From Flavobacterium sp. KACC 22763 (GTDB lineage Bacteria; Bacteroidota; Bacteroidia; Flavobacteriales; Flavobacteriaceae): a DNA stretch of 64,000 nt. The position numbers and the translations under genes are program-made. A model generated the notes under the pieces. It did not search any database. It was not told the DNA's origin and was given only the letters and a program-made list of their open reading frames with translations. Of this stretch, positions 8,352 to 17,930 are shown piece after piece (within the stretch, counting starts at the first letter, position 1; the number at the start of each line of letters is the position of its first letter). The stretch lies in NCBI RefSeq assembly GCF_028736155.1, contig NZ_CP117879.1:930001-994000 (forward strand), written 5' to 3'.

Positions 8352-10763
8352 TTACTCGTATTTTAAATATTTTAAAACGTCTACTTTGGTCACTTGATAA
8401 GCTTTTGCCAAAACAATGGTCAGCGTTAAAAATAACAGCGAAACAAAAGCCATTAGAAAAGGCAGAAACGGAATATCAATTCGAGAAGCAAAGTTTTCTA
8501 GCCATTTCTGCATTAATAAATAAGCAGGAACAATTCCGATAAGGAAACCAATTATGCAGAAAAGAACATACTGTTTAGATAATTCTTTTAGCAAAATATT
8601 GGTTTCAGCGCCAAGCGTTTTTCTGATGGCAATTTCGCGTAATCTTCTTTCCATAGAAAAAGAAGCCAAAGCAAATAATCCGAAAACAGCAATTAATATT
8701 ACGACAACATTCAGTAAAGCAAACAAGTTTCTCTGATCTTGATACTTTTTATAAGTTCGAGCAAAGTTTTTATCTACAAAACCATATTCAAACGGATATT
8801 CCTGATCGACTTTAGATTTCCAGAATTTTTCTATAGCAGCAATTGTTTCAGGCATTTGATCGGTAGATATTTTAACAGAAATAAAGCGCATCTCGTTATC
8901 TATCCAGTCAAAAGCCTTGATATGGAAAAAAATCATTGGAGCAATGTTATATTCCATTCCGATGTAATGGAAGTTTTTGACAATACCTACAACTTTAAAT
9001 TTTTTTCCTCCAAAAGTGATATCCTGATTTACAGGGTCTTTTACCATTAGGGTTTTTGCCGCGGTTTCATTCAATAAAGCACTAGAAATGCTGTCTGTTG
9101 CCAATTCAGGATTCAAATCTTTTCCTTTGATTACTTGGATTCCTAAAAGATTTAATTGTCCAAAATCCATTGGCATTTGCTGTGTTATGACTTCTTTATT
9201 GGATTTATAATGAAGACCCTGCCAAGAATTTTCGTTGCTGCCAATAGAAAACATTCCAGCAGAAACAGCTTCAACGCCTTTAATTTTCAGCAATTCTTGT
9301 TTAATGAGTTTATACCTTTCGTATTGACTTTTTCCTTTTTGAGGTTTAAAAGAAATGTCCATAACCTGAGTGCCATTAAAACCTAAATCTTTATCCATCA
9401 TAAAGTTTACCTGTTTGTAAACAATAAACGACCCGATAATGAAAAGTGTAGCAATAGAAAATTGTAAAACAAGCATTCCGTTACGAATCCAAACACCGTT
9501 TTTGCTTCTAGAAAAATTGCCTTTTAAGACTTTTAGCGTTTCAAAATTCGAAATATAAACTGCCGGAAAAACTCCTGAAACGATAATAACAAAAAAGAAA
9601 ATTAAAATAAGCTGAAAGTAAAATTGAGTTCCGATTAACGTTAAGTTTTTATTTAAAAAAGCATTATAAAACGGAAGCGAAAGCTCAACGATTACCATTG
9701 CCAGTAAAACAGAAAACAAAGTGATGAGCGTGGTTTCAAAAACAAACTGAGCAATAATTTGCGGTTTTGAAGCGCCAACTATCTTGCGAACTCCAACTTC
9801 TTTAGCACGTCTTACCGCATTTGCAGTAGCCATATTGATGTAGTTTACAGTTGAAAGTATTAAAATTAAGATAGATAAACCCACTACAATTTTTAAGAAC
9901 TGCAAATTGGCGTTTTGTTCAGGAAAAGCATAATTTCCTTGATAAAGTCTTGCTCTTGAAAGTGGAAGAAGCCTTGATTTTATAGGATCTCCATATTGTT
10001 TTATAAACTGTTCAATAGATAATCCCTCAGCTTTTGCCTGTTTTTTGTAGTTGTTTTCGAGAAATATTTTATCTAAGTTTTGAATAACAGCCGTAGTATC
10101 GCTTGGTCTTTTTAGCTTAAGCATTAATCCGTAGCTAAAGCCCCAATTATCTTTGTTTTGCTCTAATTCATCTTCTACAACTGGAGTAATTACAGCAGGC
10201 ATTATCGATGATTTTTCGGGTGTTTTATAAATACCGCGAACTACAAAAATGCGATCAGCATACTTAACTTGTTTGCCCATAGGATTTTCATTCTTAAAAA
10301 TGCGCGAAGCCGTTTCCAGAGAAAGAACCATGCTGTTGCGGTCGCTAAAAGCTGTTTTAGCATTTCCTCGTACAAATTCAAAAGGGAAAAAAGAAAAGAA
10401 ACTTCTTTGAGCCGAAAAAATTTTGTCAACCAATTCTATTTTTCCGTTATATTGAATTGTTTCTTTTGTGTAATACAATCTATAATAACAGTATTGGTCT
10501 AAATAGGAAGTAGTTTCGCTTAACATTCTTCCTGGAATCGGGGAGTTTGATGTCCAAACATTTCCTCCGCCAAAATCGTTCATTACGTTATAAATTTTAT
10601 CTTTCTCAGGATTCCATTGATCGTAAGAATGTTCGTCGTTCCAGTATAGAATGGCAAAGATTAAACCTGCAATTCCTATACTTAAGCCCAATATATTGAG
10701 GGCTGTAAAGAATTTGTTGTTCTTTATATGATAAACAAATATGTTTGTCCAATTTTTAAGCAT
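8352..10763 (-). CDS. FtsX/MacB-like ABC transporter permease, second in the operon
   Basis: 803 residues, with the same architecture as its neighbours: N-terminal helix, periplasmic MacB_PCD domain, three helices, a second helix/PCD unit, three C-terminal helices. The FtsX motifs are RAKEVGVRKIVGASKPQIIAQF and RLREIAIRKTLGAETNILLKEL. It is closer to the first permease than to the third (shared QYNGKIELVDKIFSAQ-like and FALASFSMERRL segments). Only 1 bp separates it from the upstream permease stop. The periplasmic loops differ much more than the membrane parts, which suggests that the paralogues bind different partners or form mixed complexes. Confidence 0.9.
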   Translation of the reverse strand: MLKNWTNIFVYHIKNNKFFTALNILGLSIGIAGLIFAILYWNDEHSYDQWNPEKDKIYNVMNDFGGGNVWTSNSPIPGRMLSETTSYLDQYCYYRLYYTKETIQYNGKIELVDKIFSAQRSFFSFFPFEFVRGNAKTAFSDRNSMVLSLETASRIFKNENPMGKQVKYADRIFVVRGIYKTPEKSSIMPAVITPVVEDELEQNKDNWGFSYGLMLKLKRPSDTTAVIQNLDKIFLENNYKKQAKAEGLSIEQFIKQYGDPIKSRLLPLSRARLYQGNYAFPEQNANLQFLKIVVGLSILILILSTVNYINMATANAVRRAKEVGVRKIVGASKPQIIAQFVFETTLITLFSVLLAMVIVELSLPFYNAFLNKNLTLIGTQFYFQLILIFFFVIIVSGVFPAVYISNFETLKVLKGNFSRSKNGVWIRNGMLVLQFSIATLFIIGSFIVYKQVNFMMDKDLGFNGTQVMDISFKPQKGKSQYERYKLIKQELLKIKGVEAVSAGMFSIGSNENSWQGLHYKSNKEVITQQMPMDFGQLNLLGIQVIKGKDLNPELATDSISSALLNETAAKTLMVKDPVNQDITFGGKKFKVVGIVKNFHYIGMEYNIAPMIFFHIKAFDWIDNEMRFISVKISTDQMPETIAAIEKFWKSKVDQEYPFEYGFVDKNFARTYKKYQDQRNLFALLNVVVILIAVFGLFALASFSMERRLREIAIRKTLGAETNILLKELSKQYVLFCIIGFLIGIVPAYLLMQKWLENFASRIDIPFLPFLMAFVSLLFLTLTIVLAKAYQVTKVDVLKYLKYE

Positions 10764-10764
10764 C

Positions 10765-13176
10765 TTACTCGTATTTTAAGTATTTTAAAACATCCACTTT
10801 TGTTACTTGATAGGCTTTTAGCAATACTATTGTCAGTGTAAGGAAAAGCAAAGACACAAAAGCAAGAATAAAGGGTAGAAGAGTAATATCAATTCGGAAA
10901 GGGAAATTTTTAAGCCATTTCTGCAATAAAAAATAAGCAGGAACAATTCCGATAAAGAAACTAATGATACAGAAGATTATATATTGTTTAGATAGTTCTT
11001 TCAGTAAAGTATTGGTTTCAGCGCCAAGTGTTTTTCTGATTGCAATTTCTTTGAGTCTTCTTTCCATAGAAAAAGAAGCTAAGGCAAACAGCCCGAAAAC
11101 GGCAATTAGAATCACAACAACATTCAATAATGCAAATAAGTTTCTTTGATCTTCGTACTTTTTAAAAGTTTTCGCAAAATTTTTATCTAAGAAATTATAC
11201 TCAAAAGGATATTCTGAATCTACTTTTTTAGACCAATAACTTTTAAGTGCTGATATAGTTTGAGGCATATCTTTTGGTGAAACTTTTACTGTAATAGATC
11301 CGATATTACCTTGTGTCCATTTTTGAGTATTGATATGAAAGAAAATCATTGGACTAATTTCATAATCAAGGCCATAATAATGAAAGTCTTTTACGATTCC
11401 CACAACTTTGTATTTTTGGCCTTGCCAGTCAATAATTTTATCCAAAGGATTTTTTTCATTCATTTTTTTGACTGCTACTTCATTAAGTAATACATTAGAA
11501 ATCGTGTCGGAAGCCAGTTTTTCGGTAAGAAACCGTCCTTTAACTAGTTTAACACCCAACATTTCCAGCATTCCAAAATCAGAACCCAATTGCTGAACGA
11601 GAACTTCTGGAATGCTTTTATAGTGTAATCCACCTTTTGAAGACCAATTTTCTCCAATAGCAAAAGCGCCAGCAGAAACGGCTTCAACACCTTTAAATTT
11701 CTTTATTTCCTCCTTTATGGTTTGATATCGTTTAAATTGTTCTTTGTCCTTTTGTGCTCTAAAAGTGATGTTCATTATTTGAGATCCGTTAAAACCCAAA
11801 TCTTTTTCTACCATAAATTGAACTTGTTGGTATACAATAACAGAACCGATAATAAAGAAAACAGCGATCGAAAATTGTAAAACAAGCATAGTGTTTCTAA
11901 GCCACAAACCGTTTTTGCTGTGCGAAAAATTTCCTTTTAAAACATTCAAAACTTCAAAATTTGAAATGTAAATTGCAGGAAAAACACCACTCACAATTAC
12001 CACAAGAATAAAAATTACAACAAGCTGTAAATAAAATTGAGATCCGATAAGAACTAATTCTTTGTTTAAAAACTGATTGTAAAAAGGCAGAGAAACTTCC
12101 ACAATAACAAGTGCCAATAATAAAGCAAAAAGCATGGTTAGGGCAGTTTCAAATATAAATTGAAGAACAATCTGTCCTTTTGTGGCACCAATTATTTTTC
12201 TCACGCCAACTTCTTTTGCTCGTTTTATAGCATTGGCTGTAGCTAAATTGATATAATTTACAATTGACAGCAATAAAATCACAATTGATAAACCCATCAA
12301 GATTCGTAAAAACTGAAGATTTCCTGTTCCTTCTGGAAACGGATAACTTTCATTGTGAAGTCTAGAATTTTCAAAAGGAACAACTATAGTTTTCAAAGGT
12401 TCTCCGTATGTTTTTATAAACAATTCAAGCGTCATTCCTTCATTTCTTGCTTGTCTTTTATAGTTTTTTTCTATAAATATTTCATCTAAAGATTTGGCTA
12501 CAAATCCAGCATCACTCTTATTTTTCAATTTTAAGATTAAACCAAAATTAAAGCCCCAATGGTCTTTGTGTTTTTCAAGATCTTCTTCAATACTGTTGGT
12601 AACCGCGCTTGGCATCACAACAGATTTTCCAGGTATTTTGTAAACGCCTCGAACAACATACATTTTGTCGGCATATTTTACTTGCTTACCAACTGGGTTT
12701 TCATTTTTAAATAATTGAAAAGCAGTTTCCTCTGAAAAAACAATGCTTTGTGGTTCTTGAAGCGCCGTTTTTGCATTACCATATTTGAATTCATACGGAA
12801 AAAAAGAAAAGAAACTTTTTTGTGCAGAAAAGATCTTATCAACGATTTCTATTTTGCCATTATATTGTACGGTTTCCTTAGTGTAATAGTCATTGAAATA
12901 ACAATAATTTTCTACATATGGAGTAGATGATTTCAATAATGGTGCGGTAATAGCAGAGTTTGTCGCAAAAACATTTCCTTTTCCTACATTATTCATAACA
13001 ATAAATGTCTTATCCCTTTCAGGATTCCATTTATCATACGAGTATTCATCGTTCCAATACAGCGTTGCAAAGATTAAACCTGCAATTCCAATACTCAGAC
13101 CTAGAATGTTCAGAGCTGTAAAAAGCTTGTTATGCTTTAATTGATAAATAAATATATTAATCCAATTCTGAAGCAT
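10765..13176 (-). CDS. FtsX/MacB-like ABC transporter permease, first in the operon
   Basis: 803 residues. Its N terminus, MLQNWINIFIYQLKHNKLFTAL, matches the starts of the other two permeases. The periplasmic domain begins after WNDEYSYDKWNPERDK, and the cytosolic motifs RAKEVGVRKIIGATKGQIVLQF and RLKEIAIRKTLGAETNTLLKEL contact the ATPase in this family. The gene starts 3 bp after the ATPase stop codon, so the two are surely co-transcribed. No membrane-fusion adaptor or outer-membrane factor gene is present in this operon, unlike typical MacA-MacB-TolC sets. Confidence 0.9.
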   Translation of the reverse strand: MLQNWINIFIYQLKHNKLFTALNILGLSIGIAGLIFATLYWNDEYSYDKWNPERDKTFIVMNNVGKGNVFATNSAITAPLLKSSTPYVENYCYFNDYYTKETVQYNGKIEIVDKIFSAQKSFFSFFPYEFKYGNAKTALQEPQSIVFSEETAFQLFKNENPVGKQVKYADKMYVVRGVYKIPGKSVVMPSAVTNSIEEDLEKHKDHWGFNFGLILKLKNKSDAGFVAKSLDEIFIEKNYKRQARNEGMTLELFIKTYGEPLKTIVVPFENSRLHNESYPFPEGTGNLQFLRILMGLSIVILLLSIVNYINLATANAIKRAKEVGVRKIIGATKGQIVLQFIFETALTMLFALLLALVIVEVSLPFYNQFLNKELVLIGSQFYLQLVVIFILVVIVSGVFPAIYISNFEVLNVLKGNFSHSKNGLWLRNTMLVLQFSIAVFFIIGSVIVYQQVQFMVEKDLGFNGSQIMNITFRAQKDKEQFKRYQTIKEEIKKFKGVEAVSAGAFAIGENWSSKGGLHYKSIPEVLVQQLGSDFGMLEMLGVKLVKGRFLTEKLASDTISNVLLNEVAVKKMNEKNPLDKIIDWQGQKYKVVGIVKDFHYYGLDYEISPMIFFHINTQKWTQGNIGSITVKVSPKDMPQTISALKSYWSKKVDSEYPFEYNFLDKNFAKTFKKYEDQRNLFALLNVVVILIAVFGLFALASFSMERRLKEIAIRKTLGAETNTLLKELSKQYIIFCIISFFIGIVPAYFLLQKWLKNFPFRIDITLLPFILAFVSLLFLTLTIVLLKAYQVTKVDVLKYLKYE

Positions 13177-13179
13177 AAA

Positions 13180-13890
13180 CTAGTTGTTAGCAGTTACTAA
13201 AACATCAACATTTCTATGATTTACTTTTTCAGAAAGGATTTCGCCATCTTTCATTAAAATTGTTCTTTGCGAGAAAGAAGCATCGTAATCTGAGTGTGTT
13301 ACCATTAAGATTGTTGATCCGCTGGCATGAAGATCGGTCAACAATTCCATTACTTCATTTCCGTTTCTGCTGTCTAGATTTCCTGTTGGCTCATCGGCCA
13401 AAATAATTTTCGGATTATTGATTAAAGCTCTTGCTACGGCTACACGCTGCTGTTGTCCGCCTGAAAGTTGTTGCGGAAAATGCTTCAATCTATGTGCAAT
13501 TCCTAAGATTTTAGCCATTTCGTTTACTCTTGATTTTCTTTCGGCAGAAGGAACATTGTTATAAATTAAAGGCAGTTCGATATTATCAAAAACGGATAAT
13601 TCATCAATTAAGTTGAAGTTCTGAAAGATGAATCCAATGTTTTCTTTTCTGGCTTGTGATTTTTGTTTTTCCTTTAAACCCACCATTTCCTGATCTAGAA
13701 GTTTATAACTTCCGCTTGAAGCACTGTCTAAAAGTCCGATAATGTTCAATAAGGTCGATTTCCCGCTTCCAGACGGTCCCATAATAGAGACAAAATCGCC
13801 TTGATTGATGGTTAACGAAATTTCACTTAATGCTTTGGTTTCTAATTCCTCAGTTCTAAATACTTTTGAAAGTTTTGTAATGGTAATCAT
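13180..13890 (-). CDS. ABC transporter ATP-binding protein, MacB/LolD type
   Basis: A 236-residue ATPase with all the motifs: Walker A GPSGSGKSTLLNI, Q-loop IFQNFNLIDELSVFDNIELPL, signature LSGGQQQRVAVARAL, Walker B IILADEPTGNLDS and switch His in MVTHSD. The GNLDS and ELSVFDNIELPL motifs place it in the LolD/MacB/FtsE group that powers FtsX-type permeases. It is the first gene of the operon with the three permeases. A sigma-54-dependent response regulator is divergently transcribed 285 bp away, which makes control of this operon by that regulator likely. The intergenic region has one good -24 element, but its -12 element is poor. Confidence 0.95.
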   Translation of the reverse strand: MITITKLSKVFRTEELETKALSEISLTINQGDFVSIMGPSGSGKSTLLNIIGLLDSASSGSYKLLDQEMVGLKEKQKSQARKENIGFIFQNFNLIDELSVFDNIELPLIYNNVPSAERKSRVNEMAKILGIAHRLKHFPQQLSGGQQQRVAVARALINNPKIILADEPTGNLDSRNGNEVMELLTDLHASGSTILMVTHSDYDASFSQRTILMKDGEILSEKVNHRNVDVLVTANN

Positions 13891-14063
13891 AATTTGACTG
13901 TTTTAATTTTTGATTGATTTTCTTTTAAAATTTTTATGCCTTCGGAAATGACAGAAACAAGTCTGAAAATTAAGATAAATTATTTTTAATTTATCGCTAT
14001 TTATTTTGTTATTTGTACTTCCGAAAGGGTTTAATTATTAATGATTTACAAGTTCTAATGTGA

Positions 14064-14079
14064 TTTTCGTGCCAGTAAA
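14064..14079 (-). promoter_or_regulatory. Weak sigma-54 promoter candidate upstream of the ABC operon
   Basis: On the - strand TGGCACGAAAATCACA has a perfect -24 element (TGGCAC) and the correct spacing, but the -12 element reads TCAC instead of TTGC. It lies about 170 bp before the ATPase start. The call rests mainly on the neighbouring sigma-54 activator and is uncertain. Confidence 0.3.
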
Positions 14080-14175
14080 TTAAACCTTGTAAATACCTTG
14101 TTTTTAAAGGATTATTTTTCTGAATAAATTTAAACTGTCCATAAGTGGACACCTTTCGTCCAAAACTGAACAATA

Positions 14176-15525
14176 ATGAAAAAGACCAACGCATCTATTT
14201 TAATCATCGACGATCAGGAAGACATTCTTTTTGCATCAAAAGTCTATCTGAAAAAGTATTTTGAGAACATTTATACGCTCAATAATCCGAAAAACATTGT
14301 CGAATTATTGGCAAAAAATGCCATTGATGTTGTACTGTTAGACATGAATTACAGATTAGGATTTGAAGATGGAAGAGAAGGTTTGTATTTATTGAAAGAA
14401 ATAAAAACGCTTTCGCCAAAAACTGTCGTAATTCTAATGACCGCTTTCGGAAAAGTAGAAACGGCTGTTGAAGGTTTAAAATCGGGTGCTTTTGATTATA
14501 TTCTAAAACCTTGGGAAAATAAAAAGCTTTTAGAATCGGTAAAACAAGCAGTCGATAAAGCCCGAAAAGAGCAGAAGAAAAACAAGGAAGTTGAGATAAA
14601 AGAAGAATTTTTTGTTGGAAGTTCTGAAATCATAAAAAAGGCTTATTCTCTAGCAGATAAAGTTGCAAAAACGGATGCTAATGTTTTGATTTTGGGCGAA
14701 AACGGAACAGGAAAATTTGTTTTGGCACATCATATTCATACCCAATCCGAAAGGAAAAATCAGCCGTTTATCGCAGTTGATTTGGGTTCTTTGAATTCAA
14801 ACATTTTCGAAAGCGAATTGTTTGGTTATGCCAAAGGCGCTTTTACCGATGCTAAAACTGATACAGCGGGACGTTTTGAAATGGCACAAAATGGAACTAT
14901 TTTCTTAGACGAAATAGGAAATGTACCGCTTCATTTACAATCAAAACTTTTGCAAGTTATTCAGACCAAAACCATAACAAGATTGGGAGAAACTAAAGCA
15001 AGACCTTTATACGTTAGAATTATTGCAGCAACCAATTTGAACTTAAAATTAGAAGTTGCCGATAAAAACTTCCGTGAAGACTTGTATTATCGCATCAATA
15101 CGATGGAAATTGTTTTGCCTCCGCTAAGAGAACGCCACGAAGATAAGATTCCGCTTGCCGAATATCTTTTGGATAAAATGATTGAAAAATATAGCCGTGA
15201 CGAAATTACTTTTGACAAAAAAGTCTTAGAACAGATTGAAAAACACGCTTGGAACGGAAATATCCGCGAAATGGAAAATAAGATTGAGCGTGCGGTTATT
15301 CTTTGTGAAAACAACACCATTACCGTTTCTGATCTGGATTTAGAAACGATAACGCCTTACGAGGAAAACTCAGATGATATTCAGCTTTCTTCGGTTGAAA
15401 AAGCAGCAGTTGAAAAAGCTCTTCTTAAAAACAACAATAATATTAGTAAAACTGCCGAAGAATTAGGACTATCAAGAGGCGCGCTGTACAGACGTTTGGA
15501 GAAATTTAATATCAATATCGACTAA
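14176..15525 (+). CDS. Sigma-54-dependent response regulator (NtrC family)
   Basis: A 449-residue activator in three parts. The receiver domain has acidic residues Asp12/Asp13, phospho-acceptor Asp56 in LLDMNYR, and Lys in DYILKPW. The AAA+ domain (about 145-385) has Walker A GENGTGK at 174-180, Walker B TIFLDEIG and the arginine-finger region LYYRINTMEIVLPPLRER. The Fis-type helix-turn-helix is at the C terminus (NISKTAEELGLSRGALYRRLEKF). The sigma-54 contact loop reads GAFTDA (221-226) instead of the textbook GAFTGA. A histidine kinase follows 2 bp downstream in the same operon and the divergent ABC operon is the likely target. The pair plausibly senses envelope stress or a toxic compound, but the signal is unknown. 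Confidence 0.94.
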   Translation: MKKTNASILIIDDQEDILFASKVYLKKYFENIYTLNNPKNIVELLAKNAIDVVLLDMNYRLGFEDGREGLYLLKEIKTLSPKTVVILMTAFGKVETAVEGLKSGAFDYILKPWENKKLLESVKQAVDKARKEQKKNKEVEIKEEFFVGSSEIIKKAYSLADKVAKTDANVLILGENGTGKFVLAHHIHTQSERKNQPFIAVDLGSLNSNIFESELFGYAKGAFTDAKTDTAGRFEMAQNGTIFLDEIGNVPLHLQSKLLQVIQTKTITRLGETKARPLYVRIIAATNLNLKLEVADKNFREDLYYRINTMEIVLPPLRERHEDKIPLAEYLLDKMIEKYSRDEITFDKKVLEQIEKHAWNGNIREMENKIERAVILCENNTITVSDLDLETITPYEENSDDIQLSSVEKAAVEKALLKNNNNISKTAEELGLSRGALYRRLEKFNINID

Positions 15526-15527
15526 TT

Positions 15528-16862
15528 ATGCTGCGGACTTTACAAACTTATAAACTCCTTTTTCTGCGATTAATTTTTATCGTGATCGGAATCGAATTGT
15601 CGCTGTATTTCTTTAGAATTGGTTTGCTTTTTACGGGAATTTTTGGCCTCTGCATGGTTTTTCTGCTAGGAAGGGAAATGTATTTTTATGTTAGAAATAT
15701 GGTGCTGATTTATAATAAAACCATTTCTTCGATATTGCAGGATGACTTTAGTTCTGATTTTTCTAAACATAAATTCAATAGTACTTATAATGAGCTTTTT
15801 ACTTTGTATGAAACTTTAAAAAACAAACAAAATGAGCAAGTTACGAGAGATATTATTTACCGTTCGATTTTAAATAATATAGAATCTGGCATTATTATTT
15901 TACAGAGACAGGAAAGCGATTGGAGTATTTTTTTAATGAACGATTATTTTTCGAGCCATTTTAATGTTCCGAAAGTTTCAAAATGGAAATATCTTAAAAA
16001 TCAGCTACCATCTTTGTGTGAAATTATCGAAGAAGATGATTTTCATGAAATAAAAACTTCAATCGAGCTTAGCATAAATGAACAAAGCAAACAGACGTTT
16101 GTTTTGCAGGCTTCGCGAACTGAAATTTTTGGTCAGGATTATTTTATTGTTTTGTTAGATTCTATTCAGAATGTCGTAGAGAAAAAAGAAAAAGATGCGT
16201 GGATTAATTTGATGAAAGTGATTTCGCATGAATTGCTAAATTCCATCACGCCAATTCGTTCGATCTGCCAGAATCTGGAGGATTTAGTAGAACAAGATTC
16301 GCTTTCTTCAGAAGATTTAGAAGATATAAAAAACAGTGTGCAGACGATGCTGAGACGAAGCGACCATTTGCAGAAATTTGTTGAAGGGTATCGAAAACTA
16401 GCTATGTTGCCTTCTCCTAAAAAAGAAAAAGTAGCATTGCCACAGCTGGTTGAAAATTGCATTCAGGTTATGAATCCGTTATTTAGGAAAAGTAATATCG
16501 AAGTCATTAATGCTGTTACCCAAAATTATCTTATAAATGTCGATTCGCAGCAGATAGAACAAGTATTGATTAATTTATTGACGAATTCGATTAATGCTTT
16601 AGAAAATAGCAATACGAAGCAAATTTCGATTTCGGCGGAAGCCAAAAACAATCGTATTTTTATAAAAGTCTCAGACTCTGGAAAAGGAATCGAAAAAGAA
16701 ATTGAGGACAAAATATTCCTTCCGTTTTTCACCACCCGAACCGAAGGAGCGGGAATTGGATTGACTTTGTCTAAAAATATTATTGAAGCACATGGCGGTT
16801 ATATTTCGCATAAAAACGAAAATGGCAAAACATTTTTTGAGATTAGCTTGATTGAGGATTGA
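15528..16862 (+). CDS. Membrane sensor histidine kinase, partner of the sigma-54 regulator
   Basis: A 444-residue kinase with two closely spaced N-terminal membrane helices (LLFLRLIFIVIGIELSLYFF, LLFTGIFGLCMVFLL) and almost no periplasmic loop, so it probably senses within the membrane or cytoplasm. A PAS-like region (about 105-215) follows. The H-box is VISHELLNSITPI with His234, the N box LINLLTNSINALEN, and the G boxes VSDSGKGIEKE and GAGIGLTLSKNII, arranged as in NtrB/AtoS-type kinases. It begins 2 bp after the response regulator stop, so they form one operon. Confidence 0.93.
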   Translation: MLRTLQTYKLLFLRLIFIVIGIELSLYFFRIGLLFTGIFGLCMVFLLGREMYFYVRNMVLIYNKTISSILQDDFSSDFSKHKFNSTYNELFTLYETLKNKQNEQVTRDIIYRSILNNIESGIIILQRQESDWSIFLMNDYFSSHFNVPKVSKWKYLKNQLPSLCEIIEEDDFHEIKTSIELSINEQSKQTFVLQASRTEIFGQDYFIVLLDSIQNVVEKKEKDAWINLMKVISHELLNSITPIRSICQNLEDLVEQDSLSSEDLEDIKNSVQTMLRRSDHLQKFVEGYRKLAMLPSPKKEKVALPQLVENCIQVMNPLFRKSNIEVINAVTQNYLINVDSQQIEQVLINLLTNSINALENSNTKQISISAEAKNNRIFIKVSDSGKGIEKEIEDKIFLPFFTTRTEGAGIGLTLSKNIIEAHGGYISHKNENGKTFFEISLIED

Positions 16863-16888
16863 TAGTTTCTTGAAAGTTTTTGTTTTTA

Positions 16889-17020
16889 AACACATAGAAA
16901 CATAGATTTTTCTTTCTCAAAAAAGACAATTGAAAGAAACTAGTTTCTAACACATAGCTATGTGTATTTTAGCTAGTGAAACGCCTTTAATAAGCCCAAT
17001 AAACTATGTTTCTATGTGTT
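16889..17020 (+). repeat. Hairpin/MITE-like element, copy A (complete)
   Basis: A 132 bp element bounded by a perfect 17 bp inverted repeat, AACACATAGAAACATAG at 16889-16905 and its complement at 17004-17020. Inside are two further palindromes, GAAACTAGTTTC and ACACATAGCTATGTGT, and the oriented motif GTGAAACGCCTT. It lies between two convergent genes. Further copies are at 19945, 20596, 23012 and (truncated) 39058. Confidence 0.85.
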
Positions 17021-17041
17021 ATAATTTTGCAGAAAAGTGAA

Positions 17042-17929
17042 TTAGATTTTCTTAGTTAGAATTTTTAGTTTATTATTTTTAAAATTCACTTCAGAAATAA
17101 TGGTAGCAGAAAAAATCAAAGTTCCGCCCAAAAGCAGTCGCCATGAAAGATTTTCACCTAAAATAAAGAACGCTCCAATTGCGCCAAAAACAGGTTCAAA
17201 CAAATAAATAACTGCTACACGCTCTGCCGATAAATAGCGTTGTGAAATGTTTGAAACCGTATACATAAAAGCGGTAGAAAATAAAGCACAGTAAATTACG
17301 CCCATCCAAAACGTATTATTTTGTGGCAGCCATTCTGATGTACTGTCTGTTATCGCTATAAAAAAAGTGAAAAGCGCACAAAACGCAAACATTGGAACAA
17401 TAGAATACAAAAGATTTTTGGTGGCCGAATGTTTTTCAACAGCAATCAAATAAACTGCAAAAGCAAAGGCTCCCGCAATGGTAAATAAGTCTCCAAAGTT
17501 TATGGTAAATTTATCCTGAATGGCAATAATAAATAACCCAGTTAAAGCCGTCAAAGCTGCAATCCAGATTTTTAGTGAAGCGTTGGTTTTATAAATTGCA
17601 AGTTTTAATAACGGAATAATAATTACGGTTAATCCTGCAATAAAAGAACATTGTGAGGCATCTGTATATTTAAGTCCAACAGTTTGAAGCTGAATACCTA
17701 AAAACATTGGAACGGCAAGCAAAAAGCCTGTTTTAATAGCTTCTCGATTAATGTCTTTGACATATTTCCAAAAAATAATACTCAATACCACAACAGCTAA
17801 CAAGAAACGATAGAATAAAAATACGTTTAGCGAATAGTGGCCAATTGCCATTTTCGTAACAGAGTAAGATACTCCCCAAAATGCAGTGCCAAGAATTAAT
17901 AAAAACAATAAAAGCTGTCTTCTTTCCAT
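17042..17929 (-). CDS. EamA/DMT-superfamily transporter
   Basis: A 295-residue integral membrane protein with ten hydrophobic segments in two EamA repeats. The first begins LLLFLLILGTAFWGVSYSVTKMAI and has the typical FYRFLLAVVVLSIIF second helix; the second repeat ends in VFGAIGAFFILGENLSWRLLLGGTLIFSATIISE, a conserved family signature. These proteins export amino acids, metabolites or drugs; the substrate cannot be told from sequence. It starts 1 bp after the upstream acetyltransferase stop, so the two form an operon, which is divergent from a LysR regulator gene that may control it. Confidence 0.9.
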   Translation of the reverse strand: MERRQLLLFLLILGTAFWGVSYSVTKMAIGHYSLNVFLFYRFLLAVVVLSIIFWKYVKDINREAIKTGFLLAVPMFLGIQLQTVGLKYTDASQCSFIAGLTVIIIPLLKLAIYKTNASLKIWIAALTALTGLFIIAIQDKFTINFGDLFTIAGAFAFAVYLIAVEKHSATKNLLYSIVPMFAFCALFTFFIAITDSTSEWLPQNNTFWMGVIYCALFSTAFMYTVSNISQRYLSAERVAVIYLFEPVFGAIGAFFILGENLSWRLLLGGTLIFSATIISEVNFKNNKLKILTKKI

Positions 17930-17930
17930 T

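Noticed and set aside
14139..14159. A TGTCCACTT word and TGTCC/GGACA inverted repeat upstream of the sigma-54 regulator
   Set aside because: It shares nine bases with the repeats before the cupin and hydrolase genes, but has no second copy at 21 bp and no TAnnTTTG box at the right distance.
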